A DNA stretch of 54,586 nucleotides from an uncultured Bacilli bacterium (GTDB lineage: Bacteria; Bacillota_I; Bacilli_A; RF39; UBA660). A program made the position numbers and the translations under genes. Position 1 is the stretch's first letter. Every line of letters begins with the position of its first letter. Of this stretch, positions 16,139 through 24,605 are shown piece after piece. Below the pieces are notes generated by a model. It did not search any database. It saw only the letters and a list, made by a program, of their open reading frames with translations, and had not been told where the DNA came from. The stretch is from NCBI GenBank assembly GCA_934148015.1, contig CAKPCU010000007.1:1-54586 (forward strand), read 5' to 3'.

Positions 16139-17146
16139 TTATTTTCTTAAAGCATTAATTAGTTCATCTTTTTTTAACTTTGAATATCCTTCAATATTAG
16201 CTTCTTTAGCCATAGCTTTTAATTCAGCAACTGTTTTTTTAGCTAAATCTACGCTTTCTTCTTTTACATCAGAAGCTATTTCTTTAACTGCTTCCTTGAC
16301 TGTTTCTTTAACTTCATGAGCTTTTTCTAATGCTTTTGGAGCAACTTCGTTAACTTTCTTTTCTACTACTTTTTTAACATCTTTAGCTAACTCTTTAACA
16401 TCATTTGCAACTTCTTTTGCAGAAGCTTTTACTTTATCTTCTTCAGTTATATAATCTTCAACTGGTTTTCCGTAGGCTTCACATATAGCATTATTTAATA
16501 CACCAAGTACGATTTTAACAGCACGAATAGCATCATCATTACCTGGAATAACATAATCAACTAAATCTGGATCACAGTTAGTATCTACGATACCAAATAC
16601 TGGAATTCCTAACTTATGTGCTTCATTAATTGCGTTAATTTCCTTCTTAGGATCTACGATAATCATAGCTTGTGGAATTTTTTTCATTTCTCTTAAACCA
16701 CAGAAGTATGAATTTAACTTTTCGTATTCCTTTTTAATCATAACAACTTCTTTTTTAGGTAACTTTTCAAAAGTACCATCTTTTTCCATCTTTTCAATTT
16801 GATCTAAACGGTTAATTCTTCTTCTAATTGTTCTAAAGTTAGTTAAAGTTCCTCCTAACCAACGTTTTGAAACATAGTAACTATCAGATCTTTTAGCTTC
16901 TTCTTCTGCTGCTTCAGAAGCTTGTTTCTTAGTTCCTACGAATATAACCTTTCCACCATTAGCGGCAATTTCTTTTAAAGCTTCGTAAGCTTCTTCAATT
17001 TTCTTTACTGTTTTTTGTAAATCAATAATATAAATATCATCTCTTGCAGTAAAGATATATTCTTTCATCTTTGGATTCCATCTTTTTGTTTGATGTCCAA
17101 AGTGTACACCTGCTTCTAGCAAGTAACTCATTGATACAACTGGCAT
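16139..17146 (-). CDS. rpsB: 30S ribosomal protein S2 with a C-terminal SAP/Rho-N-like extension
   Basis: Residues ~1-230 are a typical S2 (LLEAGVHFGHQTKRWNPKM, KRWLGGTLTNF, VDTNCDPDLVDYVIPGNDDA). The protein runs on to 335 residues, some 80-100 longer than usual. The extra part is a Lys/Glu/Val-rich helical linker ending in a ~30-residue TVAELKAMAKEANIEGYSKL unit, which resembles a SAP or Rho N-terminal helix-extended-loop-helix that binds nucleic acid. The start at 17146 follows AGGAGG; the frame is open upstream, but those codons fall in the structured leader. It is the first gene of rpsB-tsf-lipoprotein. Confidence 0.95.
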   Translation of the reverse strand: MPVVSMSYLLEAGVHFGHQTKRWNPKMKEYIFTARDDIYIIDLQKTVKKIEEAYEALKEIAANGGKVIFVGTKKQASEAAEEEAKRSDSYYVSKRWLGGTLTNFRTIRRRINRLDQIEKMEKDGTFEKLPKKEVVMIKKEYEKLNSYFCGLREMKKIPQAMIIVDPKKEINAINEAHKLGIPVFGIVDTNCDPDLVDYVIPGNDDAIRAVKIVLGVLNNAICEAYGKPVEDYITEEDKVKASAKEVANDVKELAKDVKKVVEKKVNEVAPKALEKAHEVKETVKEAVKEIASDVKEESVDLAKKTVAELKAMAKEANIEGYSKLKKDELINALRK

Positions 17147-17186
17147 TTCTTTTTCCTCCTTTGTTCTAACCTCCAAACCTTTCATC

Positions 17187-17224
17187 TTTATATACTCACC
17201 CTCTTCGGGCACTCGAGATATAAA
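17187..17224 (-). promoter_or_regulatory. Structured 5' leader hairpin of rpsB
   Basis: On the minus strand TTTATAT-CTC pairs with GAG-T-ATATAAA, then GCCC with GGGT, around a GAAGA loop and an asymmetric GAGT internal loop. It lies in the ~115-nt leader between promoter and RBS and has no T tract, so it is not a terminator. A role in autoregulation by S2 is an inference. Confidence 0.5.
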
Positions 17225-17268
17225 TCCAGATTTGTGTGTATTTCTTTTCCTCTAGAAAAGCCATGGTT

Positions 17269-17298
17269 ATTATAACACATATTTATTATATGATACAA
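17269..17298 (-). promoter_or_regulatory. Promoter of rpsB-tsf
   Basis: TTGTAT (17293-17298), 18 bp ending in TGT, consensus TATAAT (17269-17274): an extended -10 promoter. Confidence 0.75.
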
Positions 17299-17335
17299 GT
17301 TATTTTTTTATATTTTATAACGAAAAATGATAAAA

Positions 17336-17983
17336 TTATTGACTAATTTCATCACTTTTTATTTTTAATAGTTCATCACATAATAATTTAAATATTTTAT
17401 CATTTTTAAATTTAGGTTTATCATATAAAATCCAATAGTCACTAGCTGTTTTAGCATTTTTTTCTATTTTTTTTGCACTACTACCATAATATACTAGATC
17501 TTCTTTAGCTTTTTCTATTAAGAAATTTCCATTTAAATCATATACTTTAGCTTGCATATCACATTCCATTTTATCTATTAAATAACAAAACCTAGCTTCC
17601 TTTGTTTTTCCCTCATTAAACTCATTTACTAAACTTATTAACTCATCCCTAGAAGATAAAGTGCTAGCTACAATATTAACACTTTCTACTCCAATTTTTA
17701 TTTTTTCTTCATTTGTTATACCAGAACGTAAAGTAAAATCAGGTTTTAAAACTTCATCTAATTCATGAATAGTAAGCATCTTTAATACTTTATACATATC
17801 AATATTTAAATCATATTCACTATCTACCGCAATAGATAACATTAAACATCCATATATATGTTCAGCAACTGATTCTAATCTTTCTTTTGTTATACCTATT
17901 TCTACAAAACCTGTTCTTATTTTATACTTTAATTTATTTACATATAAATAAAAATCAATAATTCTTTTAGCTTTATTATCCAT
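17336..17983 (-). CDS. HD-domain hydrolase, YfbR/HD_3-like
   Basis: 215 residues resembling the YfbR-type 5'-deoxynucleotidase/HD_3 family. Candidate metal ligands are H42 in SVAEHIYG, the H73-E74 doublet in LTIHELDEV and D137 in YLIDKMECD. The second member of the HD doublet is Glu rather than Asp. The likely role is removal of a phosphate from a nucleotide. The start follows AGGAGGG by 5 nt, 9 bp downstream of the priA stop, so it is the second gene of a priA operon. Substrate is uncertain. Confidence 0.7.
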   Translation of the reverse strand: MDNKAKRIIDFYLYVNKLKYKIRTGFVEIGITKERLESVAEHIYGCLMLSIAVDSEYDLNIDMYKVLKMLTIHELDEVLKPDFTLRSGITNEEKIKIGVESVNIVASTLSSRDELISLVNEFNEGKTKEARFCYLIDKMECDMQAKVYDLNGNFLIEKAKEDLVYYGSSAKKIEKNAKTASDYWILYDKPKFKNDKIFKLLCDELLKIKSDEISQ

Positions 17984-17992
17984 AATACCCTC

Positions 17993-20155
17993 CTATAAAT
18001 TATTTGGATCAAAATCCATCTCTATTTTAATATTATTATTTCCTTCATATATTTTAATTATATTTTTAAGTATACTATATAATTTATCATCTTTTTTATA
18101 TTTTAATATAACTTCAAAATTATATAGATTATTTATTTTTAATATACTTGCCATGCCTGGCCCTAAAACAGTAGTACTATTTAAGTTTTTTCTTAAATAT
18201 TCACTTATTTTTTTAGCTTCTTTAATACCATAATTAAAATCTTTAGCTGTTATTTTAATAAGTGTTATAAAACAATATGGAGGATAATTTAATTTTTTTC
18301 TTATCATAAGTTCTTGCTTGAAAAACGTTTTATAATCATGATTTGCAGCACAAACAATGCTATAATGATCTGGATTAAATGTTTGTACAATAGCTTCTCC
18401 TTCTTTTTCTGCTCTTCCGCATCTTCCCGTTGTTTGATCTAAAAGACTAAAGGTTACTTCACTACTTCTAAAATTCGGCAAATTAAGACTCATATCTGCA
18501 TTTATTACTCCTACTAATGTTACGTTAGGAAAATTAAGTCCTTTTGATATCATTTGAGTACCAACTAAAATATCATATTTACCATCATTAAAATCATTAA
18601 TAATTTTATAATGAGAACCTTTTTTTGTAGTAGTATCCCTATCCATTCTAACTATATTTGAATCTGGAAACTTTTCTTTTAACATCTCTTCTATTTTTTC
18701 AGTACCAAGCCCCATTTGTCTTAAAGACTCTTCCTTGCAATTAGGACACTTATCTTCCTTTTTAGTAGCGTATCCACAATAATGACATCTTAGCATATCA
18801 GAAGTTTTATGATACGTTAAAGTAATATCACAATTAGGACATTTATAAACAAACCCACAAGACTTACAAGTTAAATAATTAGAATATCCTCTTCTATTAA
18901 TCAAAAGCATTACTTGCTCTTTTTTACTTAATGCAAGATGCATTTTATCTAACAAGATAGATGAAAAATACATATTACCCTTTTTAATTTCATCTTTCAT
19001 ATCAACTATAGTAACTTTAGGCATAGGCTTTTTATTTACTCTATTTAAAAGCTCTAAATATTTATAATAGCCTTTCATACTTCTTGCATAACTTTCTATT
19101 TTAGGAGTTGCACTCGCTAAAATAATAGGACAATTATGAGTATTTGATCTTTCTTTAGCTATATCATAAGTATTATATCTAGGATTATTTTCTTGTTTAT
19201 AACTTTCAGAATGCTCTTCATCTATTATTATAACTCCTATGTTTTTAACAGGTGCAAAAATAGCACTACGAGCTCCTATTACAACAGATACTTCACCCCT
19301 TAAAATTTTTCTATATTCATCATATTTTTCTCCATCAGATAAAGAAGAATGAAGTATTGCAATATTATCTTTAAATACCCCTTTAAATCTCGCTGTTATT
19401 TGCGGTGTTAAACTAATTTCAGGAACTAATATAATTGCACCTTTTTTATTTTTAATAACTTCTTTTACTATATCTATATATACTTCTGTTTTACCAGAAG
19501 ATGTTACACCATATAAAAGATAAGTATCACTTTTATTTAAGTTTTCCTTAACTATGTTAGAAACCCTTTCTTGATCCTTTGTTAAAATAATATTATTACT
19601 AACTTCTTTAGTTTCTACATTTCTATATTCTTCTTTTTCTACTTCAATAACTACGTTATAATCTATTAGCCTTTTAAGAGAAGACTTACTTTTTATAATA
19701 CTTTTTTTTATACAATCATTTTCTTTTAATAGCTTTATAATATCAAGCATACTCTTTCCCTTAATATTATCTAATTTAGCAGAAATATTTAGTTTTACAT
19801 AAGACACTTTCTTAGTTTTTAAAGACATATTATGATTAGCTTTTAATGCACTAGGAAGCATAGCTTGATATGAGTATATTAAAGGACATAAGTACTTATT
19901 ACTCATAAATTTACCAAGGTTTAATAACTCTTCATTTAGTATTTTCTCTTCATCTTTTATTTTTATAATATCTTTTATTTCATATTCATCACTATAAGTA
20001 GTATAGTAAAGAACAAATCCTTCAATATTTCTATTATTAAATGGTACTAAAACCCTTCTTCCTACTAAATCTTCTTTTATATTACTAGGTACATGATAAG
20101 TAAATGTCATATCATTAGATGATACCCTATTTTCAACTAAAACTTCTACATACAT
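17993..20155 (-). CDS. priA: Primosomal protein N' (replication restart helicase)
   Basis: 720 residues: N-terminal 3'-DNA-end-binding domain, a superfamily 2 helicase with Walker A GVTSSGKTEVY and DEEH box (IIIDEEHSESYKQ), an eight-Cys zinc module (CKSCGFVYKCPNC then CHYCGYATKKEDKCPNC), helicase motifs V-VI (GTQMISKGLNFPNVTLVG, TGRCGRAEKEG) and the C-terminal domain. It reloads the replisome at stalled forks. The start follows GGTGA. The -10 lies just beyond the terminator of the gene upstream. Confidence 0.97.
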   Translation of the reverse strand: MYVEVLVENRVSSNDMTFTYHVPSNIKEDLVGRRVLVPFNNRNIEGFVLYYTTYSDEYEIKDIIKIKDEEKILNEELLNLGKFMSNKYLCPLIYSYQAMLPSALKANHNMSLKTKKVSYVKLNISAKLDNIKGKSMLDIIKLLKENDCIKKSIIKSKSSLKRLIDYNVVIEVEKEEYRNVETKEVSNNIILTKDQERVSNIVKENLNKSDTYLLYGVTSSGKTEVYIDIVKEVIKNKKGAIILVPEISLTPQITARFKGVFKDNIAILHSSLSDGEKYDEYRKILRGEVSVVIGARSAIFAPVKNIGVIIIDEEHSESYKQENNPRYNTYDIAKERSNTHNCPIILASATPKIESYARSMKGYYKYLELLNRVNKKPMPKVTIVDMKDEIKKGNMYFSSILLDKMHLALSKKEQVMLLINRRGYSNYLTCKSCGFVYKCPNCDITLTYHKTSDMLRCHYCGYATKKEDKCPNCKEESLRQMGLGTEKIEEMLKEKFPDSNIVRMDRDTTTKKGSHYKIINDFNDGKYDILVGTQMISKGLNFPNVTLVGVINADMSLNLPNFRSSEVTFSLLDQTTGRCGRAEKEGEAIVQTFNPDHYSIVCAANHDYKTFFKQELMIRKKLNYPPYCFITLIKITAKDFNYGIKEAKKISEYLRKNLNSTTVLGPGMASILKINNLYNFEVILKYKKDDKLYSILKNIIKIYEGNNNIKIEMDFDPNNL

Positions 20156-20178
20156 AAACTATTCACCTTCTAAATTAG

Positions 20179-20207
20179 ATTATAACAAAAAGAAGACTTA
20201 ATTTAAA
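20179..20207 (-). promoter_or_regulatory. Promoter of priA
   Basis: TTTAAA (20202-20207), 17 bp ending in TGT, consensus TATAAT (20179-20184). The -35 is inside the terminator hairpin at 20186-20215. Confidence 0.6.
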
Positions 20208-20215
20208 GCCTTCTT
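20186..20215 (-). terminator. Terminator of the cysteine-rich surface-protein gene
   Basis: A 10-bp stem (20190-20199 with 20206-20215) around a 6-nt loop, followed by T residues on the minus strand. Confidence 0.85.
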
Positions 20216-20227
20216 TAACCCCTTTCA

Positions 20228-22093
20228 TTAGTTTAATAAACGTTTGTTACCAGTATAACTCCATCCATTTATAGATGTACTAGTGGACCATCTATACTCT
20301 TTATTACATTCTGTCTTATATGTTTTTTCAGCAATCTTAGTATCAGTGGTATTTTCAGTTTTATAACATGTAGTACCATCTAAAGTATAACCTTTATTAC
20401 AAGAATAAGTAACTTTTGGAGTAACTGTTGTCTTAATACACTTCTTACCAGTTAAATTATATCCTGGATAATCTTCACAAGTATATTTAGTAGATGAAGT
20501 TGTCTTAACACAGTATCTTTCATCATCAGTTTTAACTGTTCCAGATGGACATGTATAAACTGTTTTCTTTTCTTTAACAGAACATATAGATCCAATTAAA
20601 ATATATGTTTTATCAGAAGTACTAGATGGGCAAGAATATATAGTTTTAGAACACTTACCAGATCCTATAGATGTAGTACCAAAAGGACATCCGTATACTT
20701 TCTTAGTACAATACTTTTCATCATTAGTTTTCTCTGTTCCAGCAGGACAAGAATAATGTGTAATAGTCTTTGTACAAGTCTTATCTTTTTCATTTAATTT
20801 ATATGCAGAACCATACTTAGAACAACTATATGTTGTAGTAGATTTCTTACAACCACTACCAGAATTAGTATATCCTGATGGACAAGACTTAGTTGTTCCA
20901 GTAGCTTTTCTACATTTATTAGTATCATATAAAGTATATCCTGAATATGCATCACAAGAATAAATAAATTTTGTATATTCTTTTTTATATCTAAAGTATT
21001 TATAAACTGTTACAGTAGTAAAACATGTATCACAAGTTAATTCTTGATAAGTATCAACTAAAACTAACTTTTCGTTATCATTTTCAAATGCTTCTGCACC
21101 ATTATTAGAATATCTTGTAGATACATAAGTCCATTTATATGCTGTTGCATATTTATCAGCTGTAATTACACTATAAGTTTGATTAGTAATATAATCAGCA
21201 TAAGTTGTCTTTACAGTACCAACAGCACCCTTAACATCATATGAATAAGACTTAGTAGCTGTAACCTTTTGTGTTTTTACTAAAACTTCATCAGTTATAG
21301 AACTTGATTTATTAGCATCTATAGTAGAAGTAACTATCTTAGTAGACTTATTAGCATCCACTTTTTTAGAATCACTTGTTATAACTGCTTTAGCAGCCTT
21401 TGTATCAGTTGATGTAACATTAGTAACCTTTTTATTAGCATCTACTCTAATAACTCTAGAACCATTTTTTATACATTTTGAACCAGCTAAGTAATATCCA
21501 GAAGGACATACATACTTATCAAATTTTTCAGCACATACATTTCTCATGAACTCATATTCATAAAGTTTAGAATTTCTCTTAGTAGTTATCACATCAGGAG
21601 TTTTCTTTGTAGTTTTTTTTGTTATTTTATCATTAACAATCATAGATGCTGTTGTAGTATTTTCTAGTGCTTTACACTTATCACTACATATATCATAACA
21701 TCCAAAATGCTCTATAATATAAGCTTCTTTATCACTGCAAGATAAATTTACCTTTATTATGTACTCATTTTCTAGTTTAGTTACCTTTACATAAGAATCC
21801 TTTGTACTACAATATTTACCATTAGAATCCATTAAAGGTAATATTAGATTTTGATCTATCATTTCTCCTAATGTCATTTTCTTATAATCATTAATATTTT
21901 CAGGTAATCTTTCTACAGTATAGTAACTTTTAGCTACATTCTTCATTCTGTCTATATTATCTGCAAATATTTGATAGTTTAATGGTTTTAAATCAGGCAT
22001 TGGAAATAACCATATAAGTAAGAATATAAAAATTATGATTAATATTAATCTAATTAATAAATCCTTTATCGTTAACCCTCTTCTTTCTTCCAT
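20228..22093 (-). CDS. Membrane-anchored cysteine-rich repeat surface protein
   Basis: 621 residues from an ATG (22093) preceded by AAGGGGGAA; the frame is open further upstream across the promoter, which is rejected as coding. Layout: short cytoplasmic MEERRGL, one membrane segment (~13-32), a pilin-like or globular domain (~35-135) with four Cys, a Thr/Lys-rich linker, a Tyr/Thr-rich domain, then from about residue 380 a series of at least seven imperfect units of the form C-P-x-G-(x)8-12-C-x-K. The repeats resemble EGF/GCC2-like modules of microbial eukaryote surface proteins. It is probably disulfide-bonded and displayed outside. No enzyme motif is seen. It has its own promoter and terminator. 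Confidence 0.7.
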   Translation of the reverse strand: MEERRGLTIKDLLIRLILIIIFIFLLIWLFPMPDLKPLNYQIFADNIDRMKNVAKSYYTVERLPENINDYKKMTLGEMIDQNLILPLMDSNGKYCSTKDSYVKVTKLENEYIIKVNLSCSDKEAYIIEHFGCYDICSDKCKALENTTTASMIVNDKITKKTTKKTPDVITTKRNSKLYEYEFMRNVCAEKFDKYVCPSGYYLAGSKCIKNGSRVIRVDANKKVTNVTSTDTKAAKAVITSDSKKVDANKSTKIVTSTIDANKSSSITDEVLVKTQKVTATKSYSYDVKGAVGTVKTTYADYITNQTYSVITADKYATAYKWTYVSTRYSNNGAEAFENDNEKLVLVDTYQELTCDTCFTTVTVYKYFRYKKEYTKFIYSCDAYSGYTLYDTNKCRKATGTTKSCPSGYTNSGSGCKKSTTTYSCSKYGSAYKLNEKDKTCTKTITHYSCPAGTEKTNDEKYCTKKVYGCPFGTTSIGSGKCSKTIYSCPSSTSDKTYILIGSICSVKEKKTVYTCPSGTVKTDDERYCVKTTSSTKYTCEDYPGYNLTGKKCIKTTVTPKVTYSCNKGYTLDGTTCYKTENTTDTKIAEKTYKTECNKEYRWSTSTSINGWSYTGNKRLLN

Positions 22094-22127
22094 TATAAAT
22101 TCCCCCTTTTGGCATTTAATGGCGTTT

Positions 22128-22156
22128 ATACTACCACAAAAGTATACAAATGTCAA
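22128..22156 (-). promoter_or_regulatory. Promoter of the cysteine-rich surface-protein gene
   Basis: Consensus TTGACA (22151-22156), 17 bp ending in TGG, TAGTAT (22128-22133); extended -10. Confidence 0.72.
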
Positions 22157-22185
22157 CTTTTTTCGAATTTTTTTATTTTGTAAGA

Positions 22186-22458
22186 CTATTTTTTCTTTAA
22201 GTAAATTAACATGCAACCATCATTATAGTTATTTATATGAAAATCTAAGACATATTTGCTCATTTTAAGTACTTTTCTAACTTCTTCTTTTAATATTCCT
22301 TTACCCTTGCCATGAACAACAACAATCTTTTCATTTTTAAGAACATAATTATCATAAATAAACTCATTTAATAATACTCTGGATGAATCTTTTGTCTCTC
22401 CATGTAAATCAAGTGTAGGTAAATTAGAAATAAATATATCATCTAAACTACTTTTCAT
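22186..22458 (-). CDS. Stand-alone Smr-domain protein
   Basis: 90 residues forming one Smr domain: LDLHGETKDSS at the start, the VVHGKGKGILKEEV loop and a final GCMLIYL strand. Smr domains occur at the C-terminus of MutS2 or alone and nick or bind nucleic acids, in several cases acting in ribosome rescue or mRNA cleavage. It is the last gene of glyA-folD-smr, 8 bp after folD. The larger MutS2 parts are absent. The RBS is weak. Confidence 0.85.
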   Translation of the reverse strand: MKSSLDDIFISNLPTLDLHGETKDSSRVLLNEFIYDNYVLKNEKIVVVHGKGKGILKEEVRKVLKMSKYVLDFHINNYNDGCMLIYLKKK

Positions 22459-22466
22459 AATTAAAC

Positions 22467-23300
22467 CTAATGCTGCATTTCATATGCTTTAACTACATTT
22501 TTTAAAAGACATGCAACTGTCATTGGACCAACACCGCCTGGTACAGGAGTAATTAGAGAAGCTTTTTTAGATACTTCATCAAAGTCCACATCACCAGATA
22601 ACACGTTATTTTCTTTACTTATTCCAACATCTATTACAATAGCTCCATCTTTAACCATATCTTTTGTAATAAGCTTAGCATGTCCTGCTGCAACTATTAA
22701 TACATCTGAAAATGAAGTATAACGCTTTATATCATAACTTTTAGAGTGACATACACTAACTGTTGCATCTTCATTTAACAATAATTGAATTAATGGCTTG
22801 CCAACTAAGTTACTTCTTCCTACTATGCATACATTCTTTCCAGATAAATTAACTTTATATTCTTTTAATAATTCCATTACCCCAAGAGGAGTACATGATA
22901 CTAAAGCTTCATTTCCAAGTGATAAATTACCAACGTTTTGACTAGTTAACCCATCAACATCTTTTAAAGGTGAGATATAACTAATTATTTTATTAGCATT
23001 TAAATTACTTGGAAGAGGAAGCTGCACAATAATACCATTTACGTTTAAATCTTGATTAAGCTCATTTATTTTATCTATTATTTCTTCTTCTGTTACATCA
23101 TCATCAAATTTTATTAAGTTAAAATCAAGCCCTACGTATAAGCATGCTTTCTTTTTATTTTTTATATAAAGATTACTAGCACTATTATCACCTACTTGTA
23201 CTACTGTAAGTGATGGCTTTATATTTAACTTTTCAATTTTTTCTTTTAATTCATCTTTTATTTTATTACTTATCATTAATCCATCTATTATATTATTCAT
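22467..23300 (-). CDS. folD: Methylenetetrahydrofolate dehydrogenase/cyclohydrolase
   Basis: 277 residues. FolD motifs: the KxxxxLYIKNKKKAC substrate region with its catalytic Lys, GIIVQLPLPSNL, and the NAD(P)-binding GRSNLVGKP plus PVPGGVGPMT. It interconverts 5,10-methylene- and 10-formyl-THF, directly downstream of the glyA product. The ATG at 23300 follows AGGGAA and overlaps the glyA stop by 8 nt; an ATG five codons earlier (23315) lacks a suitable RBS. Confidence 0.96.
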   Translation of the reverse strand: MNNIIDGLMISNKIKDELKEKIEKLNIKPSLTVVQVGDNSASNLYIKNKKKACLYVGLDFNLIKFDDDVTEEEIIDKINELNQDLNVNGIIVQLPLPSNLNANKIISYISPLKDVDGLTSQNVGNLSLGNEALVSCTPLGVMELLKEYKVNLSGKNVCIVGRSNLVGKPLIQLLLNEDATVSVCHSKSYDIKRYTSFSDVLIVAAGHAKLITKDMVKDGAIVIDVGISKENNVLSGDVDFDEVSKKASLITPVPGGVGPMTVACLLKNVVKAYEMQH

Positions 23301-24531
23301 AAGAAATTCCCTCATATATTGGATGACTTAGACAAAGACGCTCACATCTTTTCTTAAGATCTAACAATATCTCTTCATTTTCTGTATTTTTAAGTGCACA
23401 AGAAATTATTTTTCCTACTTCTAAAAACTCTTTTTCTTTAAAACCTCTAGTAGTCATAGCCGACGTACCAAGTCTAATACCACTAGTTATAAAAGGCGTA
23501 GTAGAATCAAAAGGAACCATATTTTTATTACAAGTTATTCCTATATAATCAAGTAATTTTTCCGCTTCTTTACCTGTTATATTTAAAGATGATTTAACAT
23601 CTACTAAAACTATATGATTATCAGTTCCATTAGATACTATTTTAAATCCTTCCATCTTAAGCGTATCACATAATACTTTAGAATTTTTAATAACTTGCTT
23701 TTGATATTCTATAAAACTAGGTGATAAAGCTTCTTTAAAGCATACAGCTTTAGCTGCTATAACATGCATTAAAGGACCTCCTTGAATACCTGGAAAAACA
23801 CATCTATCTATTTTTTTAGCTAACTCTTCATTATTAGTAAGAATAATTCCACCCCTAGGTCCTCTTAATGTTTTATGAGTAGTAGATGTTACAACATCAG
23901 CGTATAGGCAAGGATTTTGATGAAGACCAGCTGCAACAAGACCTGCAATATGAGCCATATCAACCATTAAATATGCTCCAACTTCATCAGCTATCTTTCT
24001 AAAAATAGAAAAATCAATCTGTCTTGGATAAGCTGATGCGCCAGCTACTATTAGTTTAGGTTTTTCTCTTAAGGCAATTTCTCTTACCTGTCTATAATTA
24101 ATCTGCCCAGTATTTTTATCTACCCCATATGATACAAAATTATAGTCCATACCACTAAAAGAAAGCTTATGTCCATGTGTTAAATGCCCACCAGAATTAA
24201 GATCCATTCCAAGTACTTTATCCCCTTTATTTATTAGAGCCATATAAGCTGCCATATTAGCACTAGAACCACTATGAGGCTGAACATTTGCATACTTAAC
24301 ATTAAATAACTTCTTTAAATAATCTATTGCATAATTTTCAATTATATCAACATATTCACATCCGCCATAATATCTTTTAGAAGGATACCCTTCTGCATAC
24401 TTATTAGTTAATATACTTCCTTGTGCTTTAAGTACGTCAGTAGATACAAAATTTTCAGATGCAATAAGCTCTATTTTATTTTGCTGTCTTCTCTTTTCTT
24501 TTTCTATTACTTCAAATATCTCATTATTCAT
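23293..24531 (-). CDS. glyA: Serine hydroxymethyltransferase
   Basis: 412 residues, standard length. PLP-fold motifs include IELIASENFVS, the YAEGYPSKRYYGGCEYVD segment, VDMAHIAGLVAAG and the Schiff-base lysine in VTSTTHKTLRGPRGG. It makes glycine and methylene-THF from serine and THF, feeding FolD in the same operon. The ATG at 24531 is 8 nt after GAGGG; a GTG three codons upstream is less likely. Confidence 0.97.
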   Translation of the reverse strand: MNNEIFEVIEKEKRRQQNKIELIASENFVSTDVLKAQGSILTNKYAEGYPSKRYYGGCEYVDIIENYAIDYLKKLFNVKYANVQPHSGSSANMAAYMALINKGDKVLGMDLNSGGHLTHGHKLSFSGMDYNFVSYGVDKNTGQINYRQVREIALREKPKLIVAGASAYPRQIDFSIFRKIADEVGAYLMVDMAHIAGLVAAGLHQNPCLYADVVTSTTHKTLRGPRGGIILTNNEELAKKIDRCVFPGIQGGPLMHVIAAKAVCFKEALSPSFIEYQKQVIKNSKVLCDTLKMEGFKIVSNGTDNHIVLVDVKSSLNITGKEAEKLLDYIGITCNKNMVPFDSTTPFITSGIRLGTSAMTTRGFKEKEFLEVGKIISCALKNTENEEILLDLKKRCERLCLSHPIYEGISYE

Positions 24532-24554
24532 AATACGCACCCTCTTCCATCATA

Positions 24555-24583
24555 ATTATACAGCAAAAAAAGATTATTAACAA
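24555..24583 (-). promoter_or_regulatory. Promoter of glyA-folD-smr
   Basis: TTGTTA (24578-24583), 17 bp, consensus TATAAT (24555-24560). The -35 starts in the loop of the preceding terminator. Confidence 0.65.
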
Positions 24584-24600
24584 TTATATTAATAATCTTT
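24565..24600 (-). terminator. Terminator of the GRPSNE paralogue
   Basis: A 12-bp perfect stem (24569-24580 with 24589-24600) around an 8-nt loop, followed by T residues. Confidence 0.88.
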
Positions 24601-24605
24601 GTCTA

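Noticed and set aside
17147..17212. 22-codon N-terminal extension of S2
   Set aside because: S2 starts at MPVVSMSYLLEAG with AGGAGG upstream; the extension is leader hairpin and RBS.
22111..22123. Apparent palindrome in the leader of the cysteine-rich gene
   Set aside because: GGCATTTAATGGC does not pair with itself when the complement is written out.
22094..22216. 41-codon extension of the cysteine-rich protein
   Set aside because: It covers the promoter; AAGGGGGAA precedes the ATG at 22093.
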